Source of the DNA: Eucommia ulmoides
Taxonomy: Eukaryota; Streptophyta; Magnoliopsida; Garryales; Eucommiaceae
Reading direction: 5' to 3'
DNA length: 64,000 nt
NCBI GenBank assembly: GCA_016647705.1
Contig: CM028335.1
Coordinates: 8,900,818 to 8,964,817 of the forward strand
Part shown: positions 9,322-20,478 of the stretch, one piece after another
Numbering within the stretch: position 1 is the first letter of the stretch
How the letters are laid out: every line of letters begins with the position of its first letter
Made by a program: the position numbers and the translations under genes
Notes under the pieces: generated by a model
What the model was told of the DNA's origin: nothing
Seen by the model: the letters and a program-made list of their open reading frames with translations, nothing else
Database searches by the model: none

Positions 9322-10358
9322 ATGACGTCTCTGTTCTTCTTCTTCTTGCTCCTTGCATCCTTGCTTCAAGTTGTGTTGTATGCTATGATGTCCCAATATT
9401 GTCCAATACCTCTGACTCCACCATTGCCACCTAACCAATACGACCATTTTCAACTTGTCAAAACATGGATTCCTGCTTTCTGTCATCTGAATTAATGCGA
9501 AAGAACTTTTGCTCTCATTGCTAATTTCACTACGCACGGCATGTGGCCGGCAAATTCTCGCGGCATAACTGTCACTTGCCCCGGAATGCATCATAAAATA
9601 GGAGATTTTTCTAAGTTGGTAAGTGATATTATGATTTTTCTCAATTTCTTTTGGGTTAGTAGATGTCAATTTTTCTCTAAGTTGGTAAGTGATATTCCCC
9701 TGTTCTTCTTCTTCTTCCTCCTCCTTGTTTCCATGCTTTCACGAATATACTTTTTATGGATGAATTTCCAACAATTGATGAATATGTGGAATTTGTGGTT
9801 GAAAATTGTTGAAATAAAGATGCAATACAAGGATAAAAATGTAGTTTTATCAATTTATATCTCTTCAAATATTTTGTAATATTGTTTTCTTCTCTCTCTT
9901 GAAATGCACAGCTTTCGGATACAACTTTGACTGGCCTTCTTGAGAAAGTTTGGCCATCGATTAAAGCTAATTATAAGACGAAGGATTTCTGGAAACACGA
10001 ATGGAAGAAACATGGGATTTGTTCGGCTCAGAAGCTGGACTGCGTAACCTATTTTCAAACGGTGCTCTACCAAACAAACAAGCGGGATTTGCTGGATATA
10101 TTGACGAGAGCCCATATTACGCCGCGGAATGATGTGGCTTATCGGAAGGTAGATATTCAGGCCGCCATCCAACGAGTGACTGGGATGGATGTATATGTCT
10201 CATGTAAAGACTTCGAACCCCCGAACGCTACGTATGTTGTCTTGTACGAGATTTACTTGTGCATTGATTTCACCGGAATCAATGACATATCCTGTCCGTC
10301 AGCGGCGACTTCCGACAAAGGTTGCGGAGGGAAAGCTATCATCTTCCTTCCCTCCTAG
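9322..10358 (+). pseudogene. S-RNase-like T2 ribonuclease, one in-frame stop (self-incompatibility pistil determinant family)
   Basis: Family role: T2 ribonucleases of the S-RNase class are secreted into the style and degrade RNA in incompatible pollen tubes. Exon 1 is 9322-9618 and exon 2 is 9912-10358; the 293-bp GT-AG intron is phase 0. The total is 247 codons before the terminal TAG, close to the usual S-RNase size. Seen: an N-terminal hydrophobic signal peptide (FFFFLLLASLL, residues about 4-15); a conserved C1-like block YDHFQLVKTW; active-site block 1, THGMWP, at residues 71-76 (normally HGLWP); and active-site block 2, EWKKHGICS, early in exon 2. Paired cysteines and sequons NFT and NAT are present, and the composition is mildly basic. 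The intron sits between C2 and C3 in the hypervariable zone, as in S-RNases. The break is TAA at 9493-9495 (codon 58), between two cysteines before the first catalytic His. Otherwise both exons are open, so the loss is recent or the stop is a sequencing error. Neighbours include SLF-type F-box copies on both sides. Confidence 0.82.
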
Positions 10359-11563
10359 TTAATTAGCAATTAATAATTATATATATGCGCTAGTGTGTAC
10401 TAAATTAGAACTTAATCGATGGTGGGTTCTTAACTTGTTTGATTCTGGATTATGAAAAAAATATAATATATGTTAATATGTTGTTCTCTGTTCTTATGTG
10501 CATGTGTTTATAACATAACCAAATTCGTTATAGTTTGCACTCTGTTGCACGAAAATGGTTGAAAAAAAGAAATTTCGCTGGCGACCACCGATGTCTCTCT
10601 CTCTCTCTTTCTCTCCACGAGCTGATATCCAAGTCGTGCTGCCGCTGCTGACACATGGCATTTCAGTCTAAATATTTTTGCCAAGTCAGTTTTAATGAAT
10701 TTAAAAAATTTATCCAAGTTAAAATGAAAAATCCCGAGGTTCAAGAATCAATTTTAGCTCTCAAATTGCAATTGAAAATTTTAAGGGTTAAATTATAATT
10801 TTAAGATAATAAATTAAAACTACTAGATTTGAAATTAATGTTTCAAAAGTCGAATGAAATTTATCAAATTAAGGATTTTAAATCATAATTGGGCTCTTTT
10901 GAATGCCGATTGAAAATTCGTTACAATTGAAATTTTTTTAGGATTAAATTAAAAATTTTAAAAATTGATTTTGGCATTGAGGTTCAAAATTAACCTTTAA
11001 ATAGTTTAATTAATATCATACCAAGTTCAACAGAAGTTCTACAATACCCTTTAGATTCCGAGTAGACTAATTGGAACAATTCTTCAACTTGGAACGTATA
11101 GGAACATAATTGGAATTTCTAACAATAAAAGGGCCAATTGAGGCTCCAATAAATTAAAGTCTTCAAGAATAAAATCAATTTTAGAAACAATCGAATCGAT
11201 CTCCAATTGAGATTCAGAAAAAGTCAATGAAAATTCTAGCGCTAAAATTGAAATTTTGCCAAAAAATTGACTTTTGATTTAGTTTGATCAAATTGGACCA
11301 AAAAAATCAAAAGGTCTCACTCTCAAATGGGTAAAGGTATTTTTTTTTTTTTTGGGTACATGGTAAAGTTATTTTCTGAAAGAAATGTTTTATTAGCAAA
11401 ATAAAAAAAATATAATCTTTTTTTCCTCATATTCCTTCGGTTATTTGGCTTATTTTTAAAGTCCCGAAGAAATGTAGGCAATGTAGGCTCATTTTGTTGA
11501 ATCTCTTTTATTGTTATTATCGTTATTATATTGTTACCTTATTATATAGTTGTTATTGAAAAA
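10359..11563. other. Spacer 3' of the RNase gene
   Basis: No gene is seen. The first 100 bases are a plausible 3' UTR with AATATA-like A-rich signals near 10455-10475. A CT-rich tract lies at about 10594-10615. The stretch 10760-11340 repeatedly carries AATTGAAATTTT / GGATTAAATTAAAA-type strings in diverged form, consistent with old repeat sequence. Confidence 0.5.
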
Positions 11564-11887
11564 GGAAAAATTACATTTTACACCCTCTAACTATTGACAC
11601 ATTTCTATGTAGTCTACTATTTTTTTTTATTTGAGTTTCAATCCTCTAAATAAGTAACCGATTTTAATTGGTCTTTCCGTTAATTTTTCCATTAAAACTA
11701 ACAGAACCACCATCATGTGCACTGCATATGTTATTTTTTAGGGGTATAAAAGTCTTTTTATTTATTTATTCATCTCATCTCTCTCCCTACATGCTCTTCT
11801 TTTTCAGGCCCATCAATAAAAATAATGAATTGTGTGTGTTTTCTCTTTACCTGTCTCTTTGTTGCTTTCTCTCACCCTCTTTTTATT

Positions 11888-11936
<49 letters not shown>

Positions 11937-12279
11937 AAAAATATATCATAATTTCCATTGGTGGATTTGAGAAAGAAGTGAGTGTAGAGAGAGAGATGAA
12001 GTGAGATGTGAAAAAAATAAAAAAATATTGAAAAGACTATTATACCCCTACAAAATAGCAAATGTGCAATGCATATGATATTTCTGTTAATTTGGATGAA
12101 AAATTAACAAAAAGATCAATTAAGATAGATTACATACTTCTGTTAATTTGGATGAAAAATTAACAAAAAGATCAATTAAGATAGATTACATACTTAGGGA
12201 GTTTAAATTGAAATGAAAAAACTTACTGGACTACATAGAAATGTGTCAATAGTTAGAGGGTTTAAAAGATAATTTGGCC
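11564..12279. mobile_element. Non-autonomous TIR element (MITE/MULE-like)
   Basis: The left end (from GGAAAAATTACATTTTACAC) and the right end (to GATAATTTGGCC) are inverted copies over about 150-180 bp. Matched strings include CCCTCTAACTATTGACACAT against its reverse complement at 12236-12260, TTAATTTTTCCATT..AACTAACAG, and GCATATG.TAT. The core has a (GA)n tract at 11889-11931. Near the right arm a block of about 63 bp (TTCTGTTAATTTGGATGAAA onward) is directly duplicated at about 12079 and 12138. There is no transposase, and I see no clean target duplication. Confidence 0.7.
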
Positions 12280-12514
12280 TAAAAAAGATAAGGTTAATTA
12301 TATTTTGTATCCTTATAGTAGGTCTAACTAAACTTTGCATCCTTATGACATTTTCGTTATAATTTATTTTCTTTGTGCTATATACGTAAGTGCAACAATT
12401 GTAAATGAGTTCTTTACACTTTTAGAGCTCAAAAGTGTCAATTTTACCTGACTAGAGCTCATTTACACCTTAATCCCAAATTAGAGTTAACCTGTCCTCC
12501 CATTGGCATATTCA

Positions 12515-12545
<31 letters not shown>

Positions 12546-13129
12546 AACCTAGACTGGCAGCCTCTACTATTGGAAGATGGGGCACTTATCCCCCCTCCCC
12601 CTTCATCCCTCAAAATTTGTATTTTTTTTTATTTATGATTTAATCAAATTTATTTTATTTTGAAAAGAGAAAGTTAATTGGATTTTTTTTTTAATAATAA
12701 TTTACTTTTTTTTAAAAAAAAAAAAATTATTTGTTTGCATGATTTTTTTTTAAAATTAAATTATTTCAATAATTAACTTATTATTGAAAAATTAAATAAT
12801 GTATGTGTCTTAATTTTTTTCCTTTCTAATTCTTATAATTATATTTTCTTATTTTTTTTATGTGTCCCATAATTTATGGTTTTTTTTTTTGTGTCTTATA
12901 TTTTTATGTCTTATAATTTATGTGTCTTATATTTGGTGGGAAATTTTAACCATGAATTTATCTATTTTTTTAATAAATATTAATATTTGAATATATTAAC
13001 TAAAGGTGAAACAACTTAAAGTAATCATTAACATCATATTAAAATTAAACACGTTAACAAGTACAAGTAATCATTAAAAAAATAGATTAATTAGATTATA
13101 CTACCCATTAGTGAATTTTTCTAGCATCG
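12280..13129. other. AT-rich spacer with (CA)n
   Basis: No gene is seen. It includes a (CA)n tract at about 12515-12538 and long T- and A-rich runs. Nothing is recognised as coding. Confidence 0.6.
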
Positions 13130-13930
13130 ATAACTACTTATTTTTATCAAACAATTCGTAGTGAATAACTCTATCTTCGTAATCGGACAATTCTTGGTCA
13201 TCTGTACATTTGGGATCGGCAAAGAACTTTGACATCTGCTCATTTGCATCTGGCTTATTCTGAATCTTTTGAAGTTGTTGTCTTACTTGCATCCGTTTTT
13301 CCATTTGCTTTATTTCTCGTTTCAATGCGCAACGAATTTGGTTGATATTATCAAATTCGTTTTTCAATATTTCGAGGGATCGTAATTTTAGAATCTAGAG
13401 GTGGTACATGTGAGATCTTACCTCATAAAGGTTCCTTTTTTCCATTATCATTGACCATTATAAATTCTTTGCCTCTACTATCATTGCCTCATTTGGTGGA
13501 GTTGTATCTCTCGTGGTAACGACGATTGACCCAATAGAATAGTTTATTTGAAAGGATCATCGTGTACTAAGAAAGTTTATTTTCTCGTGATGGGATTCCA
13601 CCATGTGCTAGATAGATCGAGTTGTCGTTGAACACCGGTGTAATGTATAATAACATCCCACGGACCATGCAATGAATTGGGGTAACATAATTTATCTTGA
13701 GCGTCATGCCATACTAGTGGAGGTCGCGGTTCATCTTCACTCCAATGTATGACCTTTTACCGGCATATTTGGATTCTATTTCATGTACCTATCTCATCTT
13801 GTCACTTAACATGATGTCTTGTCCTTGAACTCTCACTAATGCATTAGATCTTCATTGGTTCCTTATCTTTGCCCTTACCCTTATATCGTTTCCTGACTTG
13901 CTTGCCATTTGAACTGATTTTTTAGTAATG
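13130..13930 (-). pseudogene. Degenerate coding remnant, unknown family
   Basis: An open minus-strand stretch at 13367-13134 encodes a lysine- and glutamine-rich, coiled-coil-like peptide (KREIKQMEKRMQVRQQLQKI) with an acidic tail (SDYEDRVIHYELF). Upstream sequence up to about 13930 looks protein-like in short pieces (for example EDEPRPPLVWHDAQ in another frame) but is broken by many stops. Base composition is more balanced than the flanks. It is probably a decayed transposon or captured gene. I do not recognise the family. Confidence 0.3.
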
Positions 13931-13956
13931 ACAATGGAGAGAAGAGAAATGAATGT

Positions 13957-15991
13957 TGTTGATCCTAAGATTTTGATGAAAAATTAAGTATTGATATTTT
14001 GGTGGAATAAATGATTTAATTAAGTGTTTCAGCGATTTAAAGTTCCTGTGATGAAGATGACAAATTAAATGGATGCTAAATGATGATGTTGAAGATATTG
14101 AAAAATTAAGAGTTTGACGAAATTAGAGAAAATAACTCAGGTGAATCTTAACTCTTAATATCTCAATTAGAAATACACACGGCGCAAAATATTTTTATTG
14201 TTTATGTGTGTTTTGATTAAGTGAAATTATTTGCTCCAATATGTGATTTGGAAATAAATATTTTTGATTGACTAAAATGCAATATAAGAATATTAGTGGA
14301 GCTAATTTAGAAGAGAAAATGGTTAAAATGGCAAAAACGCAAAATAAAATGAGTTAAAAACGTGTTTAGAGAAGAAATCCAAAAGACACAAGTTGACTGA
14401 TAAGTCGACCGAACCAAGTAGCTGAAAGATCCTGTATCTCTAAGTCGACCGACCAAGAGGAGCTGAACTCTCTGTATCTCTAAATCGACTGATAGGTCGA
14501 CCGGTGAAGGCACAACGAACTCTCTAAATCTACAAGTCGACAGACAAGTCAATCGATGAACGCCCTTGGCTATTACCTGAATCTGGCAGTTTACCGACCG
14601 GTCGACCGGACACGCTATTTCAAGATTCTGTTCTATTTGAGATTATATCCAAAAATAGTTGTTTTTGGTTGGGATTTGAGAGTGATTTCGGGAATTTTTA
14701 AGGTATTTAAGATATGGTTAATATATTAATTAAATCCCATTTATATGATTAATTAAATATTAATGTTTCTTAATTTGGTACTTGAAATTGTTTCTATTCT
14801 AATTAATTGTGATTAAGAAATGTTTGGGGGTTTAATTGAGAGATTTGAAAGCTGTTATTAAGTGAATTGAATCAAAATGAAGTCATTATGGTATAAGGGG
14901 CCTATAAGTGCTATTAATTGTCATGATACATGTAAACTAGCCGTTAGAAGGCTGATTTCATACTCCTATATATTGACCTGCGAATCTCTTATATCATTTT
15001 TTTTTACTTTTAAGAGATAAAAAATGTTAAGATCATTATTGAGCTATTATAAGAGTTATCATTATGAAATATTGTGAGTTTTTCTGAGAGACGATCTTGA
15101 AGAACAATTGCTATTAATCTTTGCTGCTACCAGATTTGAAATTATATCGTTCTAATCATTCTTTCTGTGGATTCCGGGTGAGATCTTTTCAATTATATTC
15201 TTTCATTGTATTATTTGATTATTGTTTGGAAATTGATCTTTGAAATTGTTTCTATATTTTGAAGAAAATATTTTTATAAACAATTTCTTGAATCTGATTA
15301 CGTGCTCAAATTTGCTACCCATATCTTGTTAAAATCAGATTTTTATATCTCACATTTTTCTATCACTAGTTGGGATATTAATTGAGTTATTATTTATCTG
15401 GGGTGGTAGAAACTTTGAGTGAGATTTTTTGCTTATCATTTTGTATTGGTGAGTAGTGCGACGGGTTAAATACTGTTGGAGGTATTTAATCAGGGGTAAC
15501 CGGGTTTCAGTCTCTTCTTGTAAAGAGATTGAGATAGTGATTCTTCCTGGATAGAATTGCGATTTGAGTGTATTTTGTAACGGTTCAATCCCTACTGGGT
15601 AAAAGGATATTTGGAGTGAATTGGTGAGGTTTTGATTCTTTGACCTTAGTGTTAAAAAGAATTAGGTTATTCTTTAACTTATAAAAAGTAGAGGTTCTTC
15701 CTTAGCCTGGGAAAATGATACTGTGAAGGTTGATTTTGAGCCTGTAAAAGAATCGGTGTAAGGGTTTGGTTCCTACCTTTAAAGGGATCTTGGTTTTAGT
15801 GGGTGCGACCTCCGTAGAGCTCGGGGGATTAGATTAGTTAAGGGTAGCTTGGTGAACCAGTATAAATCTCTGGCGTGCTGCATTATTAATTTATTTATTT
15901 TTGTTGATTGTGTGTGCACCTAGTTGATTAATTAATTCCGCAGTGTTATAAAGATAATAATTAATTTAGACATAAAATTAATAGCCTTTCT
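13957..15991 (+). repeat. 5' LTR of copia 1 (3' end deleted)
   Basis: It aligns along its length with the 3' LTR at 33932-35973, but the match stops after CATAAAATTAAT. About 80 bp of the LTR end and the primer-binding site are missing. It contains a run of GTCGAC-bearing units at about 14395-14612. Confidence 0.88.
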
Positions 15992-17571
15992 TCAAGCTAC
16001 AAATTACGACATGTGGCTAACAATCGAGGATGGTCCATTCATTCCAATGGAAAACGGAGTTGAGAAGAAAAAAAATAAAAATAACTCACTGTTTCCGATA
16101 GGCAGAAACTCTCCATTAACTCTCAAGCTATCAATATTCGTTTTTGCTCTTTAGATGCTAACGAATGTTCTAGAATTTCATGTTGCAAATCTGCAAAGGA
16201 GATGTAGGATAAGCAACAAGTCACCCACAAAGGGACAAGTCAAGTGAAGCAGTTAAAAATCAATGCAATTATGAGAAAATTTGAGCTGTTCAGGATGGAA
16301 GAGAATGAATCGATTCATGAGATATACACTTACTTCAACAACATATGCAACAATATGAATCAACTCGAAAACCCATACTCCATGGATGATAGAGTACGAA
16401 AGGTCCTAAGGTTCTTGACAAAAATATGGGAGTCAAAGATGACGGCAATCGAGGAAGACAAAGATCTTGGCAAATATGATATTGATGATCTCATTGGAAA
16501 TTTGATGACTCGTGAATCAAAAATTAAAGGTTATGAGGATGATACTAGAAATGGCAAGAGGAAATCCTTGGCGCTAAAAGTTCAAAAAATTGAAGAAGAG
16601 GATAACAGTGATGATGAAAGTCTTAATAGTGAGTAAGAGAAAAATGTATCACTTCTTACAAATAATTTTAGAAGAATGACTCGGCGCATATTCTGTAGAA
16701 GAAGAAACTTCAACATGTCTAAAGTGGAATGCTACAACTGTCGTAAGACAGGTCATTTTCAAAATGATTGTCCCGAACTGAAGAAAGATAAAGAAAATGA
16801 AAAGAAGAAGAAAGAAAAGAAGAAAGCTAAGAAGAGCAAGAAGAAATCGATGAAGGCTACTTGGGATGATACCGATTCAAGTAGCTCGAAAGAATCAAAT
16901 AGTGAGGATACGTCCATGCTTGCATTAATGGCTACTTGGGATGATACCGATTCAAGTAGCTCGAAAGAATCAAATAGTGAGGATACGTCCATGCTTGCAT
17001 TAATGGCTACTTGGGATGATACCGATTCAAGTAGCTCGAAAGAATCAAATAGTGAGGATACGTCCATACTTGCATTAATGGCCACTGGTGGTAAGGTAAC
17101 GGATTGTTCAAGTTCTTTTTCTTCAAATTTTGATAAATTATTTGATATTTATAAAGAACTTTCACATGATTATAAAAACCAGTGTTCTAAAATAAATGCC
17201 CTTCAAGTACAATTCACACATTAAATAAGCAAGTGGTGGACTACGAATCTGAAAACAATGGATTGAAATCAAAATTGATGGATTTGCAATCAATTCTTCT
17301 CAAATTCACCGGCGGTGAAAATAACTTGAAAATACTTTTGGGTAGTTCACGTGGAGTTTTTGATAAAGTCGGTATTGGATTTCAGAAAAATCTTAAACAA
17401 AAACGCTTTCGTAAATTATTTTTTGAAACCAAAGATCTTATTAAATGTTTTAAATGTAACATTGTGAGGCATACTATTCGTAGATGTTTTACTAAGATAT
17501 CTAATTGTAGACAAGTTTGGGTTCCAAAAGGAACTAAAATTGTCCCGACTAACAAGATTGGACCTACGTAG
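15992..17571 (+). pseudogene. Copia 1 gag remnant
   Basis: The reading begins in mid-gag at about 15998 (NYDMW...EDGPFIP) directly after the truncated LTR. It has stops and frameshifts near 16155, then runs open at 16244-16636 (gag UBN2-type region ending in an acidic DNSDDESLNSE). After a stop it continues at 16676-17224 with a CCHC zinc knuckle (CYNCRKTGHFQNDC, about 16719-16772), followed by a lysine-rich stretch. Then comes a 25-residue acidic, serine-rich unit (starting ATWDDTDSSSSKE) repeated three times (16856-17080, 75-bp period). The part at 17233-17571 is the linker before protease. Gag packages element RNA; this copy cannot make a full protein. Confidence 0.85.
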
Positions 17572-17594
17572 GTTGGGTATGACTTAGGAACTAT

Positions 17595-19123
17595 TTGAGG
17601 TGCTCCATACAGGTTATTCTAAAAGTATCGATAAGTAAGAACAAATGGTTCCTGGATAGTGGTTGTTCTCGACACATGACGGGAGATAAAGGAAAATTTA
17701 CATCTTTAACACCTAAAGATGGAGTTCATGTGACTTTCGAAGACAACATAAAGGATAAAATTATCGGTATAGGTAATATCAGTAATGGTACTACTCTTAT
17801 TAAAGATGTGTTACTAGTTGATGGACTTAAACGTAATTTACTTAATATTAGTCAACTATGTGACAAGGGCTATAATGTTATATTTGATCATAATAGATGC
17901 ATCATTAACAATAGTCATGATAGTAGTATCTTGCTAGTTGCATCACGTTTTGAGAATGTGTATACTTGCTCTTATGAAGATTTTAATTCTCAAAATTTAT
18001 TTTGTTTGAATGCTTTATCTAAAAATAGTTGGTTATGGCATAGAAGACTTGGGCATGCTAGTATGGAGTTAATTTCTAACTTATCTAAGAAGAGTCTTGT
18101 ACGTGGCCTACTTGATTTGAAACTTGTGAATGATAAAGTATGTGATGCATGTCAATTAGGCAAACAAGAAAGATCATCATTTAAGAAAATGATGTACACG
18201 TCCACGTCTAGATGTCTTGAATTATTGCATCTTGATTTGTTTGGGCCTAACTTTGTTGCTAGTTTTGGTGGTAGGTTCTATGCATTTTTTATAGTTGATG
18301 ATTATTCAAGACTTACCTGGGTATTTTTTTTTACTAAGAAAAGTGAAGTTACTTTTACTCTTGCTAAGTTTTGTAAATGTGTTTAAAATGAGAAGTAATG
18401 TTCTATTATTAACATTCGTAGTGACAGAGGAAAAGAATTTAAGAATGATGAAGTGGTAAGTTATTGTGATGAACATGGTTATGCTCACAACTTTTCTACA
18501 CCAAGATCACTGCAACAAAATGGTGTAGTGGAAAGGAAGAACATAATGCTTCAAGAGATGGCCAGAACAATGCTAAATAAAAATCGCTTACCAACCTACT
18601 TATGGGCCGAAGCAGTAAGTACAACTTGTTATGTGGTAAACCGACTATCTTTTCGTACAGGGTTTAACAAAACCCCATATGAAATCTAGAATGGTAAGAC
18701 TCCTAATATTTCCGATTTTAAAGTCTTTGGATGCAAGTGTTCCATTTTGAATTATAAGGATAATTTTGGTAAATTTGATGCTAAATCTGATTATAGAATT
18801 TTTCTTGGATATGCTATTAACAGTAAGGCTTATAGAGTTTATAATAAACGTACTTTAGTAGTAGAAGAAACAATGCATGTTGTTTTTGAGAAAGCTGATC
18901 TATTCTTGTCGAGATAGGTTTTGGATGATGATGATCCATGTATCTTAAATAATAAAAACCAAGGTGATAATGTACCTAAGGAGTCCCTACAAGAGGAGGA
19001 ACCTAAAGAGAAGGATTCGACTTTACCAAGAGCTATAAAGAAAGTACCAGAGCATTCAATTAAAGAAATCATCGGTAATTTTGAAAAATGTGTAAGTACT
19101 CGATCTTCTCTTAGGGATATAAT
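17595..19123 (+). pseudogene. Copia 1 protease-integrase remnant
   Basis: The protease motif WFLDSGCSRHMTG is at about 17643-17682. The GAG-pre-integrase block LWHRRLGHAS and CDACQLGKQ follow (about 18033-18170). The integrase core includes LHLDLFGP and VDDYSRLTW, then FSTPRSLQQNGVVERKN and the KVFGCKC / FLGY chromodomain-like end. Stops occur after 18386 (KCV*), after PYEI near 18689 and at about 18915. A run of about 42 T (19132-19173) then interrupts the reading. The integrase would insert cDNA into the host genome; this copy is dead. Confidence 0.88.
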
Positions 19124-19130
19124 TAATCTT

Positions 19131-19131
<1 letters not shown>

Positions 19132-19173
<42 letters not shown>
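19132..19173 (+). repeat. Poly-T run inside copia 1 pol
   Basis: About 42 consecutive T residues split the reading between integrase and RT. It replaces the segment that in copia 3 reads INLAFLSQIEPKN. Confidence 0.9.
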
Positions 19174-19176
<3 letters not shown>

Positions 19177-19179
19177 CTC

Positions 19180-20473
19180 AAATTAAGTCTAAAACCATAA
19201 ATGAGGCATTGATGAATCTTGGATTTTCGCAATGCAAGATGAATTAGTTCAATTTGAGCGGAACAAAGTGTGGTGTCTTGTTCTGAGACCAGATTTTCAT
19301 ACAGTTATTGGTACTAAATGGGTTTTTAGAAATAAAAAGGATGAATTTGGTATGGTTATTAGAAACAAAGCAAGATTAGTGGCACAGGGCTATAATCAAG
19401 AGGAATGAATTGATTATGATGAAACTTATGCTCCTATTGCTAGACTAGAAGCAATTAGAATGCTACTCGCCTTTGCAATGGATGTAAAGAGTGCATTTTT
19501 AAGTGGATGTTCATGTAATTTTAAGTTACATCAAATGGATGTAAAGAGTACATTTCTAAATGGATTTCTAGCTGAAGAAATTTATGTGGAACAACCCCCG
19601 GGATTTGAAAGTGATAAATTTCCTGATCACGTATTTAAACTTCACAAGGCTTCGTATGGGCTCAAACAAGCTCTGAGAGCTTGGTATGGGAGACTTAGCC
19701 GATATTTGATCGAAAATGATTTTTGAAGGGGTATTTGTGTTATAACACTGTTTGTAAAGCAAACTGATTCTGATATCCTATTAGTATAAGTATATGTCGA
19801 TGACATTATTTTTGGATATACTAATGAGGATCTTTGCCAAGAATTTGCTAAGATAATGCAGGTTGAATTTGAAATGAGCATGATGGGAGAGTTGAATTTC
19901 TTCATTGGATTGCAAATTAAGCAAACCAAAGAAGGGATATTTATAAACCAAGCTAAATACATCAAGGAGTTACTAAAGAAATATGGCTTGGAAGGAGCTA
20001 AAGAGTACAAAACTCCCATGGCAACGGCTACAAAGATAGAAAAAGACGATACGGGCAAAACCGTTGATGAAAAATGTATCGAGATATGATTGGTAGTTTG
20101 TTGTATTTAACTACTAGTAGACCTAATATTATGTACAGTGTTTATTTTTGTGCTAGATTCAGTCTTGTCCTAAAGAATCGCACTTGAATGCGATTAAGCG
20201 AATTTTTTGTTATTTAAAGGGGACGACTGACTTAGGATTATGGTATTCTAGGGGGAGTGATTTTAAATTGATAAGTTCAATGCTGACTTTGCCGGTTGCA
20301 AAGTTGAGTGAAAAATACTAGTTGATCATGTCATTTGTTAGGACATGCTTTGGTTTCTTGGTCAAGCGAGAAACAAAATTCTATAGCCTTATCCACTACT
20401 AAGGCTGAATACATGGTAGCTGGTAACTGTTGTGCTCAAATTTTATATATTAAGCAACAGTTAAATGACTTTG
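19180..20473 (+). pseudogene. Copia 1 reverse transcriptase / RNase H remnant (5' part)
   Basis: RT landmarks are GTKWVFRNKKDEFG, YDETYAPIARLEAIR, MDVKS.FLNGFLAEEIYVEQ, ASYGLKQALRAWY and the catalytic YVDDIIFGY at about 19795-19821. GLQIKQ and the RNase H start (SWSSEKQNSIALSTTKAEY) follow. Stops lie near 19407 and 19724 and frameshifts near 19790 and 20085. A block of about 65 bp around DVKS.FLNG/SG is duplicated (19479 and 19534). The reading ends in QQLNDFGV at the Athila-like insertion point. Confidence 0.88.
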
Positions 20474-20478
20474 GAGTT
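20474..20478 (+). repeat. Target-site duplication of the Athila-like element (left)
   Basis: GAGTT precedes the left LTR and is repeated exactly at 33390-33394 after the right LTR. Together they mark the original uninterrupted copia sequence. Confidence 0.95.

Noticed and set aside
16759..17085. 108-codon minus-strand ORF with a repeated peptide
   Set aside because: It is the antisense shadow of the triplicated gag unit of copia 1.
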